NCBI RefSeq assembly: GCF_030166655.1 | Contig: NZ_CP126446.1 | Coordinates: forward strand, 3,286,001 to 3,350,000 | Direction: 5' to 3' | Source of the DNA: Pontibacillus chungwhensis | Lineage (GTDB): Bacteria > Bacillota > Bacilli > Bacillales > BH030062 | Length of the DNA: 64,000 nucleotides | Shown here: positions 1 through 9,310 of the stretch, piece after piece | Layout: each line of letters opens with the position of its first letter | How positions within the stretch are numbered: the first letter of the stretch is position 1 | Made by a program: the position numbers and the translations under genes | Notes under the pieces: model-generated | What the model saw: the letters and a program-made list of their open reading frames with translations, nothing else | Database searches by the model: none | What the model was told of the DNA's origin: nothing

Positions 1-476
1 AAACCATCGATTTAGGCCAACACATCTTTCCCGTCCCACTGAATCACAATTACAGTTACAAAAACACATGGGGGGACCCTAGAGGTTTTGGAGGTCGACG
101 CATTCATGAAGGGACAGATATTTTTGCGAATTATGGAGTCCCTGTTCGCGCTACCTCGTACGGGGTAATTGAGATGAAAGGATGGAACAAATTCGGGGGA
201 TGGAGAATCGGTGTACGAGATATCCATAATATATACCATTATTTTGCCCATTTAAACGGATTTGAGAAAAATGTAAACGTCGGGCAAGTGGTTAAACCAG
301 GAGATGTCATTGGATATGTAGGTGCATCGGGATACGGACCGCCTGGAACATCCGGGAAGTTCCCTCCTCATCTTCACTATGGTATGTATAAAGATAATGG
401 CCATTCAGAGTGGTCTTTTGACCCCTACCCTCATTTGAAACTGTGGGAGCGCCAAACACGCCAATTGAAAAAATAA
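1..476 (+). CDS. lytH: LytH, sporulation-specific L-Ala-D-Glu endopeptidase (M23), 3' part
   Basis: The reading frame is open from base 3, so this is the C-terminal ~157 residues of a longer protein cut by the window edge. It carries an M23/LytM zinc peptidase domain: the HEGTD metal motif comes early and HLHYG late, with the linking YHYFAHLNGF strand. The end (FDPYPHLKLWER) resembles B. subtilis LytH, which trims spore cortex peptide side chains under sigma K. In B. subtilis lytH lies next to yunB; here yunB is 4 kb away with two transporters in between. The 5' part, including any membrane anchor, is outside the window. Confidence 0.88.
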   Translation, partial: TIDLGQHIFPVPLNHNYSYKNTWGDPRGFGGRRIHEGTDIFANYGVPVRATSYGVIEMKGWNKFGGWRIGVRDIHNIYHYFAHLNGFEKNVNVGQVVKPGDVIGYVGASGYGPPGTSGKFPPHLHYGMYKDNGHSEWSFDPYPHLKLWERQTRQLKK

Positions 477-477
477 C

Positions 478-518
478 AAATCCCTCTAACGCTTGTGCGT
501 AGAGGGATTTCCTTTATT
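478..518. terminator. Bidirectional terminator between lytH and the metS-type gene
   Basis: A 10-bp perfect inverted repeat (AAATCCCTCT / AGAGGGATTT) with a 13-base loop. A T-rich tail follows on the plus strand and the mirrored arm serves the converging minus-strand gene. Confidence 0.8.
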
Positions 519-611
519 TTATTTAGATGCTTTTACAGCGCGAACAATGCTGGCAATTAAACCTCCCCAGATCACAACTGCACCAATTACAAACATGATA
601 ATCCAGCTCAT
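519..611 (-). CDS. MetS-type small subunit of an NSS amino-acid importer (30 aa)
   Basis: This is a 30-residue single-span membrane peptide: MSWIIMFVIGAVVIWGGLIA, then a short basic tail ending VKASK. Its start lies 2 bases past the stop of the upstream NSS transporter, and the AAGGAGG ribosome site sits inside the end of that gene, so the two are translationally linked. Its size and sequence fit the MetS/MaAIMP family, whose Corynebacterium member is needed by the MetP sodium-coupled methionine/alanine importer (family knowledge). The substrate here is inferred only. Confidence 0.8.
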   Translation of the reverse strand: MSWIIMFVIGAVVIWGGLIASIVRAVKASK

Positions 612-613
612 GT

Positions 614-2131
614 TTAGCCAACCTCCTTCTCATCTTTTGATTCTGTTGGCATAGCCAGTTCATTGTTTGGCCATTTCCGTACCGTCATTAAGGCACCAAC
701 GAACATAGCCCCAATGGCAACCACCCATCCAAAGTAGAACAAGAATTCAATTGGATAATCCGCGTAGTTTTTCATAAGTTCCACACGTAGGTTTTGTAAT
801 AACATATAACCTAATACAACCGGAGTAATGATACTTAGGCAAAATCTCCACCAGTACCCTAACATAATATCGGACAGACTATTCGCATGGGCTTGGAGAT
901 TCTTAAGTTCTTTCGCAAACCAGGCAACAGCGACAACTTCAAACAATCCAGCAAGTGCTACGCCGTAACTGTTAATAAAGTGGTCAACCGTGTCTAGGTA
1001 GAATAGACCTCCCTTAGTTGCGTATAGAAGAGAAATAACGGCTGATAATCCCCCACCGATCGCAACAGCTGTTCCACGGGATAAGTTGAACTTCTCCTGA
1101 ACACCAGCTACATAGGTTTCCGTAATCGAAATTAATGAAGACAACCCTGCTAACACAAGAGAAGCAAAGAATAAGAAACCGAAGAACCCTGATAATACAG
1201 GCATTTCATTAATAATTTGTGGGAAGACCATAAACGCTAGACCAATACCACCATCTACAACATCCGTAACTTCCTGACCTGTTTGCATAGCCATAAATCC
1301 AAGAGCTGCAAATACACCAATACCAGCTAATAATTCAAAAGATGAGTTCGCAAAACCGGTAATAAAGGCGTTGTTTGTGATATCAGATTTCTTTGGTAAA
1401 TAAGAAGAATACGTAATCATAATTGCAAAAGCGATGGATAGACTGAAGAAAATCTGTCCATATGCAGCAACCCAAACAGCAGGATCCCCAATCGCGTCCC
1501 AATTTGGTTGGAAGAAAGCCTGTAGACCATCGACCGCTCCATCAAGTGTTAAAGCACGTACAACAATAATTAAGAATAAGACCACAAGTGTTGGAATGAA
1601 AATCTTGTTCGCCAGTTCAATACCTTTCTTAACTCCCATACCAAGAAACGTTAATGTAATAATCCACACGATCGCAAGTGGGATAAGAACTTTCATATTC
1701 ATGCCACCCATAACACCAGGTTCTGTGGCATTTAGAAAGTCTCCTCCGAAGAATGATGTCGTATCATCCCCCCATGCACCATTTAAAGCATAGCCTGCGT
1801 AAAGAACCGCCCAGGCGATAATAACAGCATAATAAGTAGAAATAACAAATGAGATCGCAACTTGCCACCAACCAATCCATTCAAACCCTTTCCGCATTCT
1901 CCCTAAAGATTTAGGTGCAGAACCACGGTATTTATGACCGATTGTGTACTCCATGATTAATAGTGGAATTCCGGCCGTTAGAAGTGCAAATAAATAAGGT
2001 AAGAAGAAAGCACCTCCGCCGTTTTCGTAAGCTGTCGCCGGGAATCTCCAAATATTACCGAGTCCAATCGCTGAACCCATTGCTGCTAGCAAAAATCCAA
2101 CGCGTGTTCCCCATTGAGCACGTTTTTCCAT
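614..2131 (-). CDS. Sodium-dependent NSS-family amino-acid transporter (MetP-like)
   Basis: A 505-residue membrane protein of the neurotransmitter:sodium symporter family. It opens with the family signature WGTRVGFLLAAMGSAIGLGN followed by IWRFP, the Na+ and substrate site of TM1, and has about 11-12 hydrophobic spans, the usual bacterial number. The downstream 30-residue partner suggests a MetPS-type importer for methionine, alanine or a related neutral amino acid. Substrate specificity cannot be read from sequence. The tail (MPTESKDEKEVG) is cytoplasmic and charged. Confidence 0.9.
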   Translation of the reverse strand: MEKRAQWGTRVGFLLAAMGSAIGLGNIWRFPATAYENGGGAFFLPYLFALLTAGIPLLIMEYTIGHKYRGSAPKSLGRMRKGFEWIGWWQVAISFVISTYYAVIIAWAVLYAGYALNGAWGDDTTSFFGGDFLNATEPGVMGGMNMKVLIPLAIVWIITLTFLGMGVKKGIELANKIFIPTLVVLFLIIVVRALTLDGAVDGLQAFFQPNWDAIGDPAVWVAAYGQIFFSLSIAFAIMITYSSYLPKKSDITNNAFITGFANSSFELLAGIGVFAALGFMAMQTGQEVTDVVDGGIGLAFMVFPQIINEMPVLSGFFGFLFFASLVLAGLSSLISITETYVAGVQEKFNLSRGTAVAIGGGLSAVISLLYATKGGLFYLDTVDHFINSYGVALAGLFEVVAVAWFAKELKNLQAHANSLSDIMLGYWWRFCLSIITPVVLGYMLLQNLRVELMKNYADYPIEFLFYFGWVVAIGAMFVGALMTVRKWPNNELAMPTESKDEKEVG

Positions 2132-2415
2132 GAATAGCCCTCCCCTTCTACAGTCATCTCCTGCGTTACAAGCTTATGCATATTGACCCAGGAGAATGTG
2201 TAATCTTTTTCTTTTTTCAGACTTTTCTAACTAATAGCTGTCTTTATTTTAACCACCCCATCACAGCTTGTAAAGTAATATTTAAAATTTTCAGATATTT
2301 ACATTTAGGCTTTTTGTCCTACACTTTTTCTCTAAATACATTCATTACCATTACGTCATCTTTTCGGTGATCCTCCAAGGATTTGCAACAGGTATGTCAT
2401 CTCCTAAATTCCATA
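2132..2415. other. Gene-free AT-rich spacer upstream of the NSS transporter
   Basis: About 280 bases with no credible gene, holding the transporter's 5' region on the minus strand. No riboswitch or operator is recognised. A short plus-strand frame of 64 codons is low-complexity and has no ribosome site. Confidence 0.5.
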
Positions 2416-2453
2416 AAAAAAGTCCGTTATGTATGATACATAACGGACTTTTT
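2416..2453 (-). terminator. Terminator of the lysine-controlled transporter gene
   Basis: An 18-bp perfect inverted repeat (arms 2416-2433 and 2436-2453, core AGTCCGTTATGTAT) with runs of A/T outside both arms. It lies 6 bases past the stop of the gene at 2459. Confidence 0.9.
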
Positions 2454-2458
2454 GATCT

Positions 2459-4027
2459 TTAAGCAGTTTTCGATTCGTTTACTTCTGAAGGTTTCCCTTT
2501 TGGATTAACAGCAAATACTATAAGCACTACAAGTAGAAGGGTAATCACAAGGGATAGGAATGCGCTAGATGTCATGCCATAAACCATGTATCCAACAGCA
2601 GTGGCTCCGGCACTAATTAGTGCATATGGCAACTGCGTCATAACGTGATCAATGTGGTTCGACCCTGCACCTGTAGAAGATAGGATGGATGTATCTGAGA
2701 TCGGTGAACAGTGATCCCCAAACACACTTCCGGCTAACACGGCTGCTAAAGCAGGCAAGAACATGCTGACATCTGTGTTTGCTGCAATATTACCTGCTAT
2801 CGGAAGCATAATCCCAAATGTTCCCCAAGAAGTTCCTGTTGAGAAGGCCATACCACCAGATACTAAGAAAACAAGCAATGGCAAGTAAGACGGATTAATA
2901 TTTAAGGATTCAAATTGATTCGCTAAAAACTCCCCTGTTTCAAGTTCACCAATAATCGCTCCGATCATCCAAGCAAAGACCAAAATATAAATAGCAGGCA
3001 GCATTGCTTTAGAACCTTCTAATCCCACTTTTCCAAGAGATGATTTATCTCCAGGTTGAGCAACATACAGAACAAATCCACTAAGAGCTGCAAATAGGCC
3101 GCCAGCAAACAATGAACGGTTCACATTTGTATTCTTGAAGATTTCAAGAATCGTTACGTTCCCCTCTGTCCCTTGAATGCCTGTAATCACCATTGCGACA
3201 ATCGTAGCTAGAATTAATACGATAATGGGTACAATAAGATGGTAAACGCGTCCGCTTTGAACGTCTTTAAATTCATTGTTTAAATCACCAGGAACATCTT
3301 TTGATTGGTCAACCAATTCCCCATTATATTCTGCTTTTTGCTCATGCTTCTTCATAGCGCCGATATCGAATTTGCGATAGATCGTTAAGAACACAAGTAA
3401 AATAGCAGCGAATACATATAGGTTCATTGGAATCATTTTAACAAAGGCTTCTAAGCCACTAAATTGGGTTAGCTCATTGGTAGCAATAATAGTTCCAATG
3501 GTTCCAATAATATAAGCACCCCAGCTTGAAATCGGAGAAATAACCGTAATCGGTGCTGAAGTAGAGTCAATCAAATAAGCAAGCTTTGCTCTTGATACTT
3601 TATAACGGTCCGTTAAAGGTCGTGCTACAGAACCAATGGCCAAACTATTGAAGTAGTCATCAATGAAAATAATAATACCTAGTACAGCTGGCATGGCTTG
3701 AGCACCTTTTCGTGTTTTCACACGTTGGATGGCCCATTCTCCGAAAGCACGACTACCACCAGAAGCTGTCATAAACGCTGTGGTAATCCCTAGTAATAGT
3801 AAAAAGCTGAGTAAGAATAAATTCCCTAAATTAAGGGCACCGTCCACATAGAAAATGGTATAGAATTGCTTCCATACTTCAGATAAGGTTGCGGACAAGG
3901 AAAAGTCGTGGAGCATAAAAGCACCTAGTAAAATGCCAACTCCTAATGAAATGAGTACTCGTCTTGTCACAAGAACTAAGACAAGCATAACTAGTGGTGG
4001 AATAAGTGAGTAAATCGTTCCTTCCAT
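2459..4027 (-). CDS. NhaC-superfamily transporter under lysine riboswitch control, probable lysine transporter
   Basis: A 522-residue NhaC/Na+-H+ antiporter superfamily membrane protein with about 12 hydrophobic segments and a charged central loop near residue 250. The ATG at 4027 is preferred because GGAGGG lies 8 bases upstream; an in-frame extension to 4123 has no such site. The leader contains a lysine riboswitch, so the likely substrate is lysine rather than only Na+/H+. Comparative genomics of the L-box named NhaC-type candidates of this kind lysW (established prediction). Import versus export, and the coupling ion, are inference. Confidence 0.85.
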   Translation of the reverse strand: MEGTIYSLIPPLVMLVLVLVTRRVLISLGVGILLGAFMLHDFSLSATLSEVWKQFYTIFYVDGALNLGNLFLLSFLLLLGITTAFMTASGGSRAFGEWAIQRVKTRKGAQAMPAVLGIIIFIDDYFNSLAIGSVARPLTDRYKVSRAKLAYLIDSTSAPITVISPISSWGAYIIGTIGTIIATNELTQFSGLEAFVKMIPMNLYVFAAILLVFLTIYRKFDIGAMKKHEQKAEYNGELVDQSKDVPGDLNNEFKDVQSGRVYHLIVPIIVLILATIVAMVITGIQGTEGNVTILEIFKNTNVNRSLFAGGLFAALSGFVLYVAQPGDKSSLGKVGLEGSKAMLPAIYILVFAWMIGAIIGELETGEFLANQFESLNINPSYLPLLVFLVSGGMAFSTGTSWGTFGIMLPIAGNIAANTDVSMFLPALAAVLAGSVFGDHCSPISDTSILSSTGAGSNHIDHVMTQLPYALISAGATAVGYMVYGMTSSAFLSLVITLLLVVLIVFAVNPKGKPSEVNESKTA

Positions 4028-4185
4028 CTTTTCGTTCCCTCCGTGTTGTTGAGTTATTCGTCTCCTTCGTGTTACAGGCCTGATGTCTCTTGAAGGAAAG
4101 GAACGATGGACATGACGACGCAAGTACTGTCGAGCTCAGATTGGTGTGGTAATCTGGCTTTAAAATGCAGAAGAGTAAGAGGAAA

Positions 4186-4454
4186 TAAAAAAACAGCAAA
4201 TAATGATAGAGAAAATAACCTATCATTACCTGCTGTTTTATAGCAAATAATATTGTTATCCTCCATCTCGATCAGTAGCGCATCATGCAATCCAACGTCC
4301 GGTTTGCATGACAGTACATTCTCTATTCGGGAATGCACCAGCGTAAGAAAGATTGACGCTTCGTTACGCTTCGGCAAGTAGCCCTTTCGCCAGTTCTCAT
4401 TGTTGTCATCCTCAAACTGGTTACTTATGCTAAATGCACCTCTACCTCATCGAT
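4186..4454 (-). promoter_or_regulatory. Lysine riboswitch (L-box) with intrinsic terminator
   Basis: Read on the minus strand, the aptamer (4454 to 4269) contains the conserved L-box blocks in order: GTAGAGGTGC, AAGTAACCAG, GCGAAAGGGC, TTGCCGAAGCG, GCTGGTGCATT and TACTGTCATGC. P1 pairs CGAT..GTAG with CTAC..ATCG. It is followed by a strong terminator hairpin (arms around 4191-4210 and 4221-4239) and a U-run, then by the transporter gene. By family behaviour lysine binding should favour termination and reduce transporter expression. Confidence 0.93.
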
Positions 4455-4513
4455 ATGATAAGGGTAGATGAAATTTAATTTTTGTGTAAGACATGTATTA
4501 TCATAACAAGATT

Positions 4514-5302
4514 TTAAGGTCCTGGCAAGGGGTTTGTTGGAACTTCGATAGAAGGATTCATCCCACCGCCACCGCCATTATAAAAATCAGGTACCTTTCC
4601 AATAATGACGTTATGAGCAATAGGAACTTCTGTATCTACCGTAATTAATTTAGTCGAAAACGGTAATAAAACCTGTAAGTTGACTTCAACTTTCAGATCT
4701 ATATCCACAACAAGCATATTGATTCCGTATTCTTTTTCTTCTTTCACCGCATCCGCCTTTACATTTCCGATATACGTAAAATGAACAGGAATTTCTGGTC
4801 CTAAATTTGATAATAGCGTGTTCCCTGTGGCTTGCCCTAAAGGAATGCGTGCAATCGTCCGCTTGTCTTGCACAATTTCTGAATTTGTTTCTTCTGGTTG
4901 ATCATAGTCCACGTCATAGGAAATGCCAGGATCAGGATCTTCTCCCTCTCCTAACCTTGTTAAGTATTGATTAACGCGAAATAGGGTATCTCGAGTGACT
5001 TTGTTAATGGCAGCCGAATTAAATCCGGCTGAAACAACATTCCCTTGATCATCATACGTATATTGAACGAGATCATTAACATTCAAATCCTCAGCCATCT
5101 TTTTACTGACGGTTTCTGCAATGGCTTCTTTGGCAAATTGTTCTGTTCTGGCTTCTGCGATTTCCATAATCTTAGGTTCAATTCCTTTATTTATAATCCA
5201 TAAGCTAACAAATGTGCTTATGAGAAAAAACATAAATGTAATGATAAAGATTTGTCTGGCTGGAGGTGGTGCCATTGTTCCCTTTCGCCTATTTCTCCCC
5301 AT
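4514..5302 (-). CDS. yunB: Sporulation protein YunB
   Basis: A 262-residue protein with one N-terminal membrane span (about residues 15-35) after a basic cytoplasmic start, then a soluble domain and a Gly/Pro-rich tail. The central RIPLGQATGNTLLSNLGPEI stretch and overall length match YunB, a sigma E-controlled mother-cell sporulation protein of unknown biochemical role in B. subtilis. The GGGGG ribosome site supports the start at 5302. In B. subtilis it neighbours lytH and yunC; here an HD-GYP gene separates it from yunC. Confidence 0.88.
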   Translation of the reverse strand: MGRNRRKGTMAPPPARQIFIITFMFFLISTFVSLWIINKGIEPKIMEIAEARTEQFAKEAIAETVSKKMAEDLNVNDLVQYTYDDQGNVVSAGFNSAAINKVTRDTLFRVNQYLTRLGEGEDPDPGISYDVDYDQPEETNSEIVQDKRTIARIPLGQATGNTLLSNLGPEIPVHFTYIGNVKADAVKEEKEYGINMLVVDIDLKVEVNLQVLLPFSTKLITVDTEVPIAHNVIIGKVPDFYNGGGGGMNPSIEVPTNPLPGP

Positions 5303-5356
5303 ATTAAAAACCCCCTCTCCTCATTCTTATGCAAGATGAGGACAGGGATTGACTGT

Positions 5357-6457
5357 TTATTTTGTTTTTCCAACCAACGTCGTATCACATTCCGTAATCA
5401 TGAGATTGAGTTCCTTTCCTAAATCTACCTCATAATAAGGAACGACAGCTTTTCCGTTCTCTTCTAATATCCTTATGTGAGGCCGGTCACTAACTTCAGT
5501 GTTTTGTCTAGAAACTACCCCTTTTCGCCCATCACTTAATGTGACACTTAATCCGTTCGGATAAACCGCTACACTTCTCCTAAATGCTTGAATCATATGT
5601 AAATCAAACTTCGTGCCAGAACCGGCATATAAAATCTCTAGACCTTCATGAGGAAGCATAGCTCTTCTGTAGACTCGGTTACTTGTGACGGCATCAAAGA
5701 CATCTGCGATTGCCAAAATCTTAGCATAGTAATGAATATCTTTATCGCACAACCCCCGTGGATAACCAGAACCATCAAGTCTTTCATGATGTTGATAAGC
5801 ACAGTGTGCAGCGACCAAGGACACACTCGGGGCCGCCCGGAGGATATTAAAGCCGGCCTCTGAATGCTCTTTAATAAGTTTAAATTCTTCATCATTCAAC
5901 TTTCCAGGTTTGAGCAAAACTTCTCTTGGAACTTTCACCTTCCCAACATCATGCAAAATCGCGCCAAACCCAAGCTCTTCTAACTTCTTAGAAGGTAACC
6001 CAAGTTCCGTGCCTAACGCTAATGTATAAATTGTTACATTAAGAGAATGAGTGAAAATATAGTCATCGTATGTAAATACATCTGAAAGCAACGAGACAGC
6101 CTTCTTGTGACCCTGAATATCTGATAGGATCTTCCGGACTACATCTTTCATCTTTTCCCCTGTACGATCGAAGATAAATGAATCTTTAATATTTGATGAC
6201 TTAATCTTATCAAACGTATCCGTAATGCGGTCAATCGCTTGATTACGGACCTGATCTGAAATGGGGAACTCCGTCACAATATCATTTGTGGCCTCATCTT
6301 CTATGTAAACATAGGTAACTCCGTAATCATTTAGCCGTTCAATCATCTTATTTGTTAATAATACACCCGAATGGATCAGAACCTTCCCTTTGTCATTATG
6401 AATCGGCTTAGCGAGTTCATGACCTGCTTCTAAAGAAAACGTTGATAGTAATCTCAT
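5357..6457 (-). CDS. HD-GYP domain protein, probable cyclic-di-GMP phosphodiesterase
   Basis: 366 residues. The N-terminal ~100 residues are helical and of unknown fold. The HD-GYP domain follows with the HD pair at H169-D170 (LHDVGKVKVP), HHERLDGSGYP at 223-233, and downstream ADVFDAVTSNRVYR. All expected metal and GYP residues are present, so it should be active on c-di-GMP or a related dinucleotide (family knowledge). A C-terminal ~70-residue extension (after about 290) resembles the beta-rich tail of many Bacillaceae HD-GYP proteins. It sits between yunB and yunC, where B. subtilis has no such gene. Confidence 0.92.
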   Translation of the reverse strand: MRLLSTFSLEAGHELAKPIHNDKGKVLIHSGVLLTNKMIERLNDYGVTYVYIEDEATNDIVTEFPISDQVRNQAIDRITDTFDKIKSSNIKDSFIFDRTGEKMKDVVRKILSDIQGHKKAVSLLSDVFTYDDYIFTHSLNVTIYTLALGTELGLPSKKLEELGFGAILHDVGKVKVPREVLLKPGKLNDEEFKLIKEHSEAGFNILRAAPSVSLVAAHCAYQHHERLDGSGYPRGLCDKDIHYYAKILAIADVFDAVTSNRVYRRAMLPHEGLEILYAGSGTKFDLHMIQAFRRSVAVYPNGLSVTLSDGRKGVVSRQNTEVSDRPHIRILEENGKAVVPYYEVDLGKELNLMITECDTTLVGKTK

Positions 6458-6551
6458 AACACCCCAACCTTATATAAAGCTTATCTCAGTATTCTTCCAC
6501 TTATGTAAACCGAGAGAACCTGAACCTCAAACTCCCCCGGACAGGCCTTGA

Positions 6552-6866
6552 TTAGTCGTCATCTTTCGCCAACTTTAACATAGCCTCTTTCCCAATCATT
6601 CCCTCTTCCCAACCGAAAGCTTTTGAGCCTATTGTGATTTTCTCTAAAGGAGCTTCCAAAAGATCTTGTATTGTGCGTACTCCTACCGCTCTTCCCGCTA
6701 CAATATTTCGATCAGACAGCTTTTCATTTAATAAATCCACATCTAAAGCTCCGCACATGATGTAGCCTTTATCATGAGTAACGACTAATAAATTCGTCTT
6801 TGGCAAAACAACAGAAACAGCTGTAAATGGCACTCCCTCAATCCATATCGGTTCGACCGTAACCAT
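6552..6866 (-). CDS. yunC: YunC, DUF1805 protein
   Basis: A 104-residue DUF1805 protein, full length for the family. Recognisable blocks are the start MVTVEPIWIEGVPFTAVSVV, the strand YIMCGALDVDLLNEKL and RAVGVRTIQDLLEAPL. No enzymatic residues can be assigned and the function is unknown. The position between the HD-GYP gene and yunD preserves the B. subtilis yunC-yunD adjacency and suggests co-transcription from the yunE side. Confidence 0.88.
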   Translation of the reverse strand: MVTVEPIWIEGVPFTAVSVVLPKTNLLVVTHDKGYIMCGALDVDLLNEKLSDRNIVAGRAVGVRTIQDLLEAPLEKITIGSKAFGWEEGMIGKEAMLKLAKDDD

Positions 6867-6922
6867 TGTAATCCACTCCCTTCTGCTACAATTTATGAAA
6901 GCAGCAAAAGAAAGTGCATGAT

Positions 6923-8314
6923 TTAAGGCATTTGCTTTAGTGTTTCTCGTAATAGATCACGCAGTAACTCTGGCATAAAGTATTCTTTTTTCGGGCTATT
7001 CGCGATCTCCGGCAAAAGACGTCCAAACGTAAACGTATCACCAGTAGCCACCGAATACGTGTGGGTCGGATCAATCTTCTCCCCTTCAATCATGACACTT
7101 GTTACGTATTCCTGGCCGTCTTGAGCCTTTTCGCTTTGCACTTCTATTCCTGCAAAGACCATACGCCCAATTACTTCACCCCGAAACCCAAAGCCTTTTA
7201 GTTTCAGTTCCATAAAACGTTTAGCATGAGCCTGACGAATAACTTCCATAAGCTGATCTCCTCGTAGCTCAACTTTACAAGGATTCATGGGATGAGGACA
7301 TTTCTGATGGATCGCTCCTCTTGTAACAGGCCCTTGAGGAAACCCTTCTAGCAAGACACCAGCATTTAACATCGCAACATCTGCGTCTGTCCACTTTTGC
7401 AGTGTCTCTACAAAACGTTTCATTAGCTCAGACGTTTGAAACCAATTGGCATTTTGATCTTGGCTTAAATGGGTCACCGTTTCATGTAACATGCCAGAAG
7501 CTTTATTTGCGTAATCTTCAATTATCTGCTTCGTTTCCTGATCTTCACTTTGCGTTTCTAGAGAATAAGCACTGGCAGACTTACGAGCTACTTCTTTATT
7601 ATCCTGATCCCATACTAAAGCAACTTGACCCACGTACATTCCGTGCTTACCCGCTGCGGATAAAAGCGTTCCATTAATAAATTCACCATCTTTAAATAAA
7701 TGGTGGGTATGACCCCCAATAATCACGTCTATGGCAGGGTAACGATTTGCAATCTCTTCATCATCATTAATACCAAGGTGCGACAATAACACTATAATAT
7801 CCGACTCCTCTTCCACCTCTTCTATTAAGGCGTCAAGCTTATCAAATGGAGAAACCACTTCCCACCCTAACTGCTTGTAAAAGGAGTAAAAAGGCGCTGT
7901 TAAACCAATGACGGCAATTCTTGTGCCTTGTGAAGTCGTCTGAATGGTATAAGGCTTTAACCACGCTGGATCAAGGTTATGGGTTGCTGATAAGTTTGCA
8001 CAGATTACGTCAAATTGAGCTTCATCATATAACGAGTATAAATCCTCGTGTCTTAAAGTAATCCCTTCGTTATTCCCTAAAGTAACCCAGTTATAACCTG
8101 CTTTATTCAATAAATCAATATTTGCTTTCCCCATCATCGCTTCTGAAATAGGATGAAACCGATCAACATGGTCTCCTACATCTAATAGAAACATATCTTC
8201 ATCCATTTTCTTATGATGATTCTTCCGATCTTTCCAATGCCCCACAATACGAGGCCAATTCTCAAAATGGCTATGTAAATCGTTTGTATAATAAAGATAA
8301 ATGTTTTCCTTCAT
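6923..8314 (-). CDS. yunD: YunD, 5'-nucleotidase/metallophosphoesterase-family protein
   Basis: 463 residues without a signal peptide, hence cytoplasmic. The N-terminal calcineurin-like metallophosphatase domain shows TNDLHSH, LDVGDHVDR, LGNNEG, LLSHLG and IGGHTHH, the full set of metal ligands. The C-terminal 5'-nucleotidase domain (from about residue 300) contains ADVAMLNAG. It probably hydrolyses nucleotides or a related phosphoester; B. subtilis YunD is not well characterised. AAGGAG precedes the ATG and the gene starts 12 bases after yunE ends. Confidence 0.9.
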   Translation of the reverse strand: MKENIYLYYTNDLHSHFENWPRIVGHWKDRKNHHKKMDEDMFLLDVGDHVDRFHPISEAMMGKANIDLLNKAGYNWVTLGNNEGITLRHEDLYSLYDEAQFDVICANLSATHNLDPAWLKPYTIQTTSQGTRIAVIGLTAPFYSFYKQLGWEVVSPFDKLDALIEEVEEESDIIVLLSHLGINDDEEIANRYPAIDVIIGGHTHHLFKDGEFINGTLLSAAGKHGMYVGQVALVWDQDNKEVARKSASAYSLETQSEDQETKQIIEDYANKASGMLHETVTHLSQDQNANWFQTSELMKRFVETLQKWTDADVAMLNAGVLLEGFPQGPVTRGAIHQKCPHPMNPCKVELRGDQLMEVIRQAHAKRFMELKLKGFGFRGEVIGRMVFAGIEVQSEKAQDGQEYVTSVMIEGEKIDPTHTYSVATGDTFTFGRLLPEIANSPKKEYFMPELLRDLLRETLKQMP

Positions 8315-8326
8315 CTAATCGACTCC

Positions 8327-9154
8327 TTACCTAATTCCATCCCAAATTAAGCGAATACCGATTAAAATGAGAATGATTCGTAAAATCCATTCCACCGTTT
8401 TCCCATTCATTCTTTGGTTTACCTTTGCCCCCATTGTCCCACCAATCCAGGCACCAGGTATAAAACATAACGTATAAATCCACGGAACATGCCCCAAAAG
8501 AATGTGGGTACTTGAGCTTGAAATACTAAGAAAGAATATAATAAACATGGAAGTTGCTGTTGCCACATGAGCTGGCAAACCAAACAGAAGTATCATAGCA
8601 GGCACCATAAGAGAACCGCCGCCAATACCAAATAAGCCCGACAAGGATCCCACAAAGAATGCCATAAAAAACCCACCAATGACAGGAATCTGATAATGAT
8701 AGGTGGTTTCATTCAACGTGAAAGAACGCTGAATATGAAGCTTCTTCTCTTCTGTAGATGGTTCTGATCGTTTAGGTCTTGGTAAGAAGAATAACAGGGA
8801 TATAACAATCATAAGAGCTCCAAAAGCTATGGAGAACAAATCCTTCTCAACAAATTGATTAAACCAAGATCCAAACACACCACCAGGCAAACATCCAACT
8901 AAAAAAATCAATCCGGTCTTATAGTCAATGCGCCTACTTTTCCAGTACGCAATCGTTGAAGAAAGTCCAGTAAAGATCATCACGACTACTGAGATCCCTA
9001 CAATCTTCTGTGGGGTCGCCCACTCAAATGCATCAGATATATTGTGTAAAAACAGCATAGACGGGACTAAAATGGTACCTCCGCCAATGCCTGCAATACT
9101 GCCAACAAAAGCTGTGAAAAAACCTATAATCAACATGATAAGAGCAACCAACAC
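8327..9154 (-). CDS. yunE: TauE/SafE-family membrane transporter (YunE)
   Basis: About 275 residues with 7-8 hydrophobic spans and two internally similar halves, each with the GIGGGTILVPS / GIGGGSLMVPA motif typical of TauE/SafE sulfite or sulfoacetate exporters. The GTG at 9154 is chosen because AAAGGA lies 7 bases upstream; a TTG two codons earlier is too close to that site. It heads a yunE-yunD-yunC run. The substrate, presumably a small sulfur or organic anion, is not shown. Confidence 0.88.
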   Translation of the reverse strand: MLVALIMLIIGFFTAFVGSIAGIGGGTILVPSMLFLHNISDAFEWATPQKIVGISVVVMIFTGLSSTIAYWKSRRIDYKTGLIFLVGCLPGGVFGSWFNQFVEKDLFSIAFGALMIVISLLFFLPRPKRSEPSTEEKKLHIQRSFTLNETTYHYQIPVIGGFFMAFFVGSLSGLFGIGGGSLMVPAMILLFGLPAHVATATSMFIIFFLSISSSSTHILLGHVPWIYTLCFIPGAWIGGTMGAKVNQRMNGKTVEWILRIILILIGIRLIWDGIR

Positions 9155-9310
9155 ACACAATTCCTTTCCATAAACAATTACTCATTCTATCATTATCTTA
9201 CCACCTTTTTCAGTTTAAAAACATGAGGAAAGCCACGTGTTCCACATAAGCCATCATATATGGTCCTCCTTAAGTTGAGAGAATGTTTCCGTTAGCTTTA
9301 GTCTGGGTGT

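Noticed and set aside
4072-4377. Open frame of about 100 codons inside the lysine riboswitch leader
   Set aside because: It lies wholly on conserved aptamer and terminator sequence and has no ribosome site; RNA structure explains the conservation.
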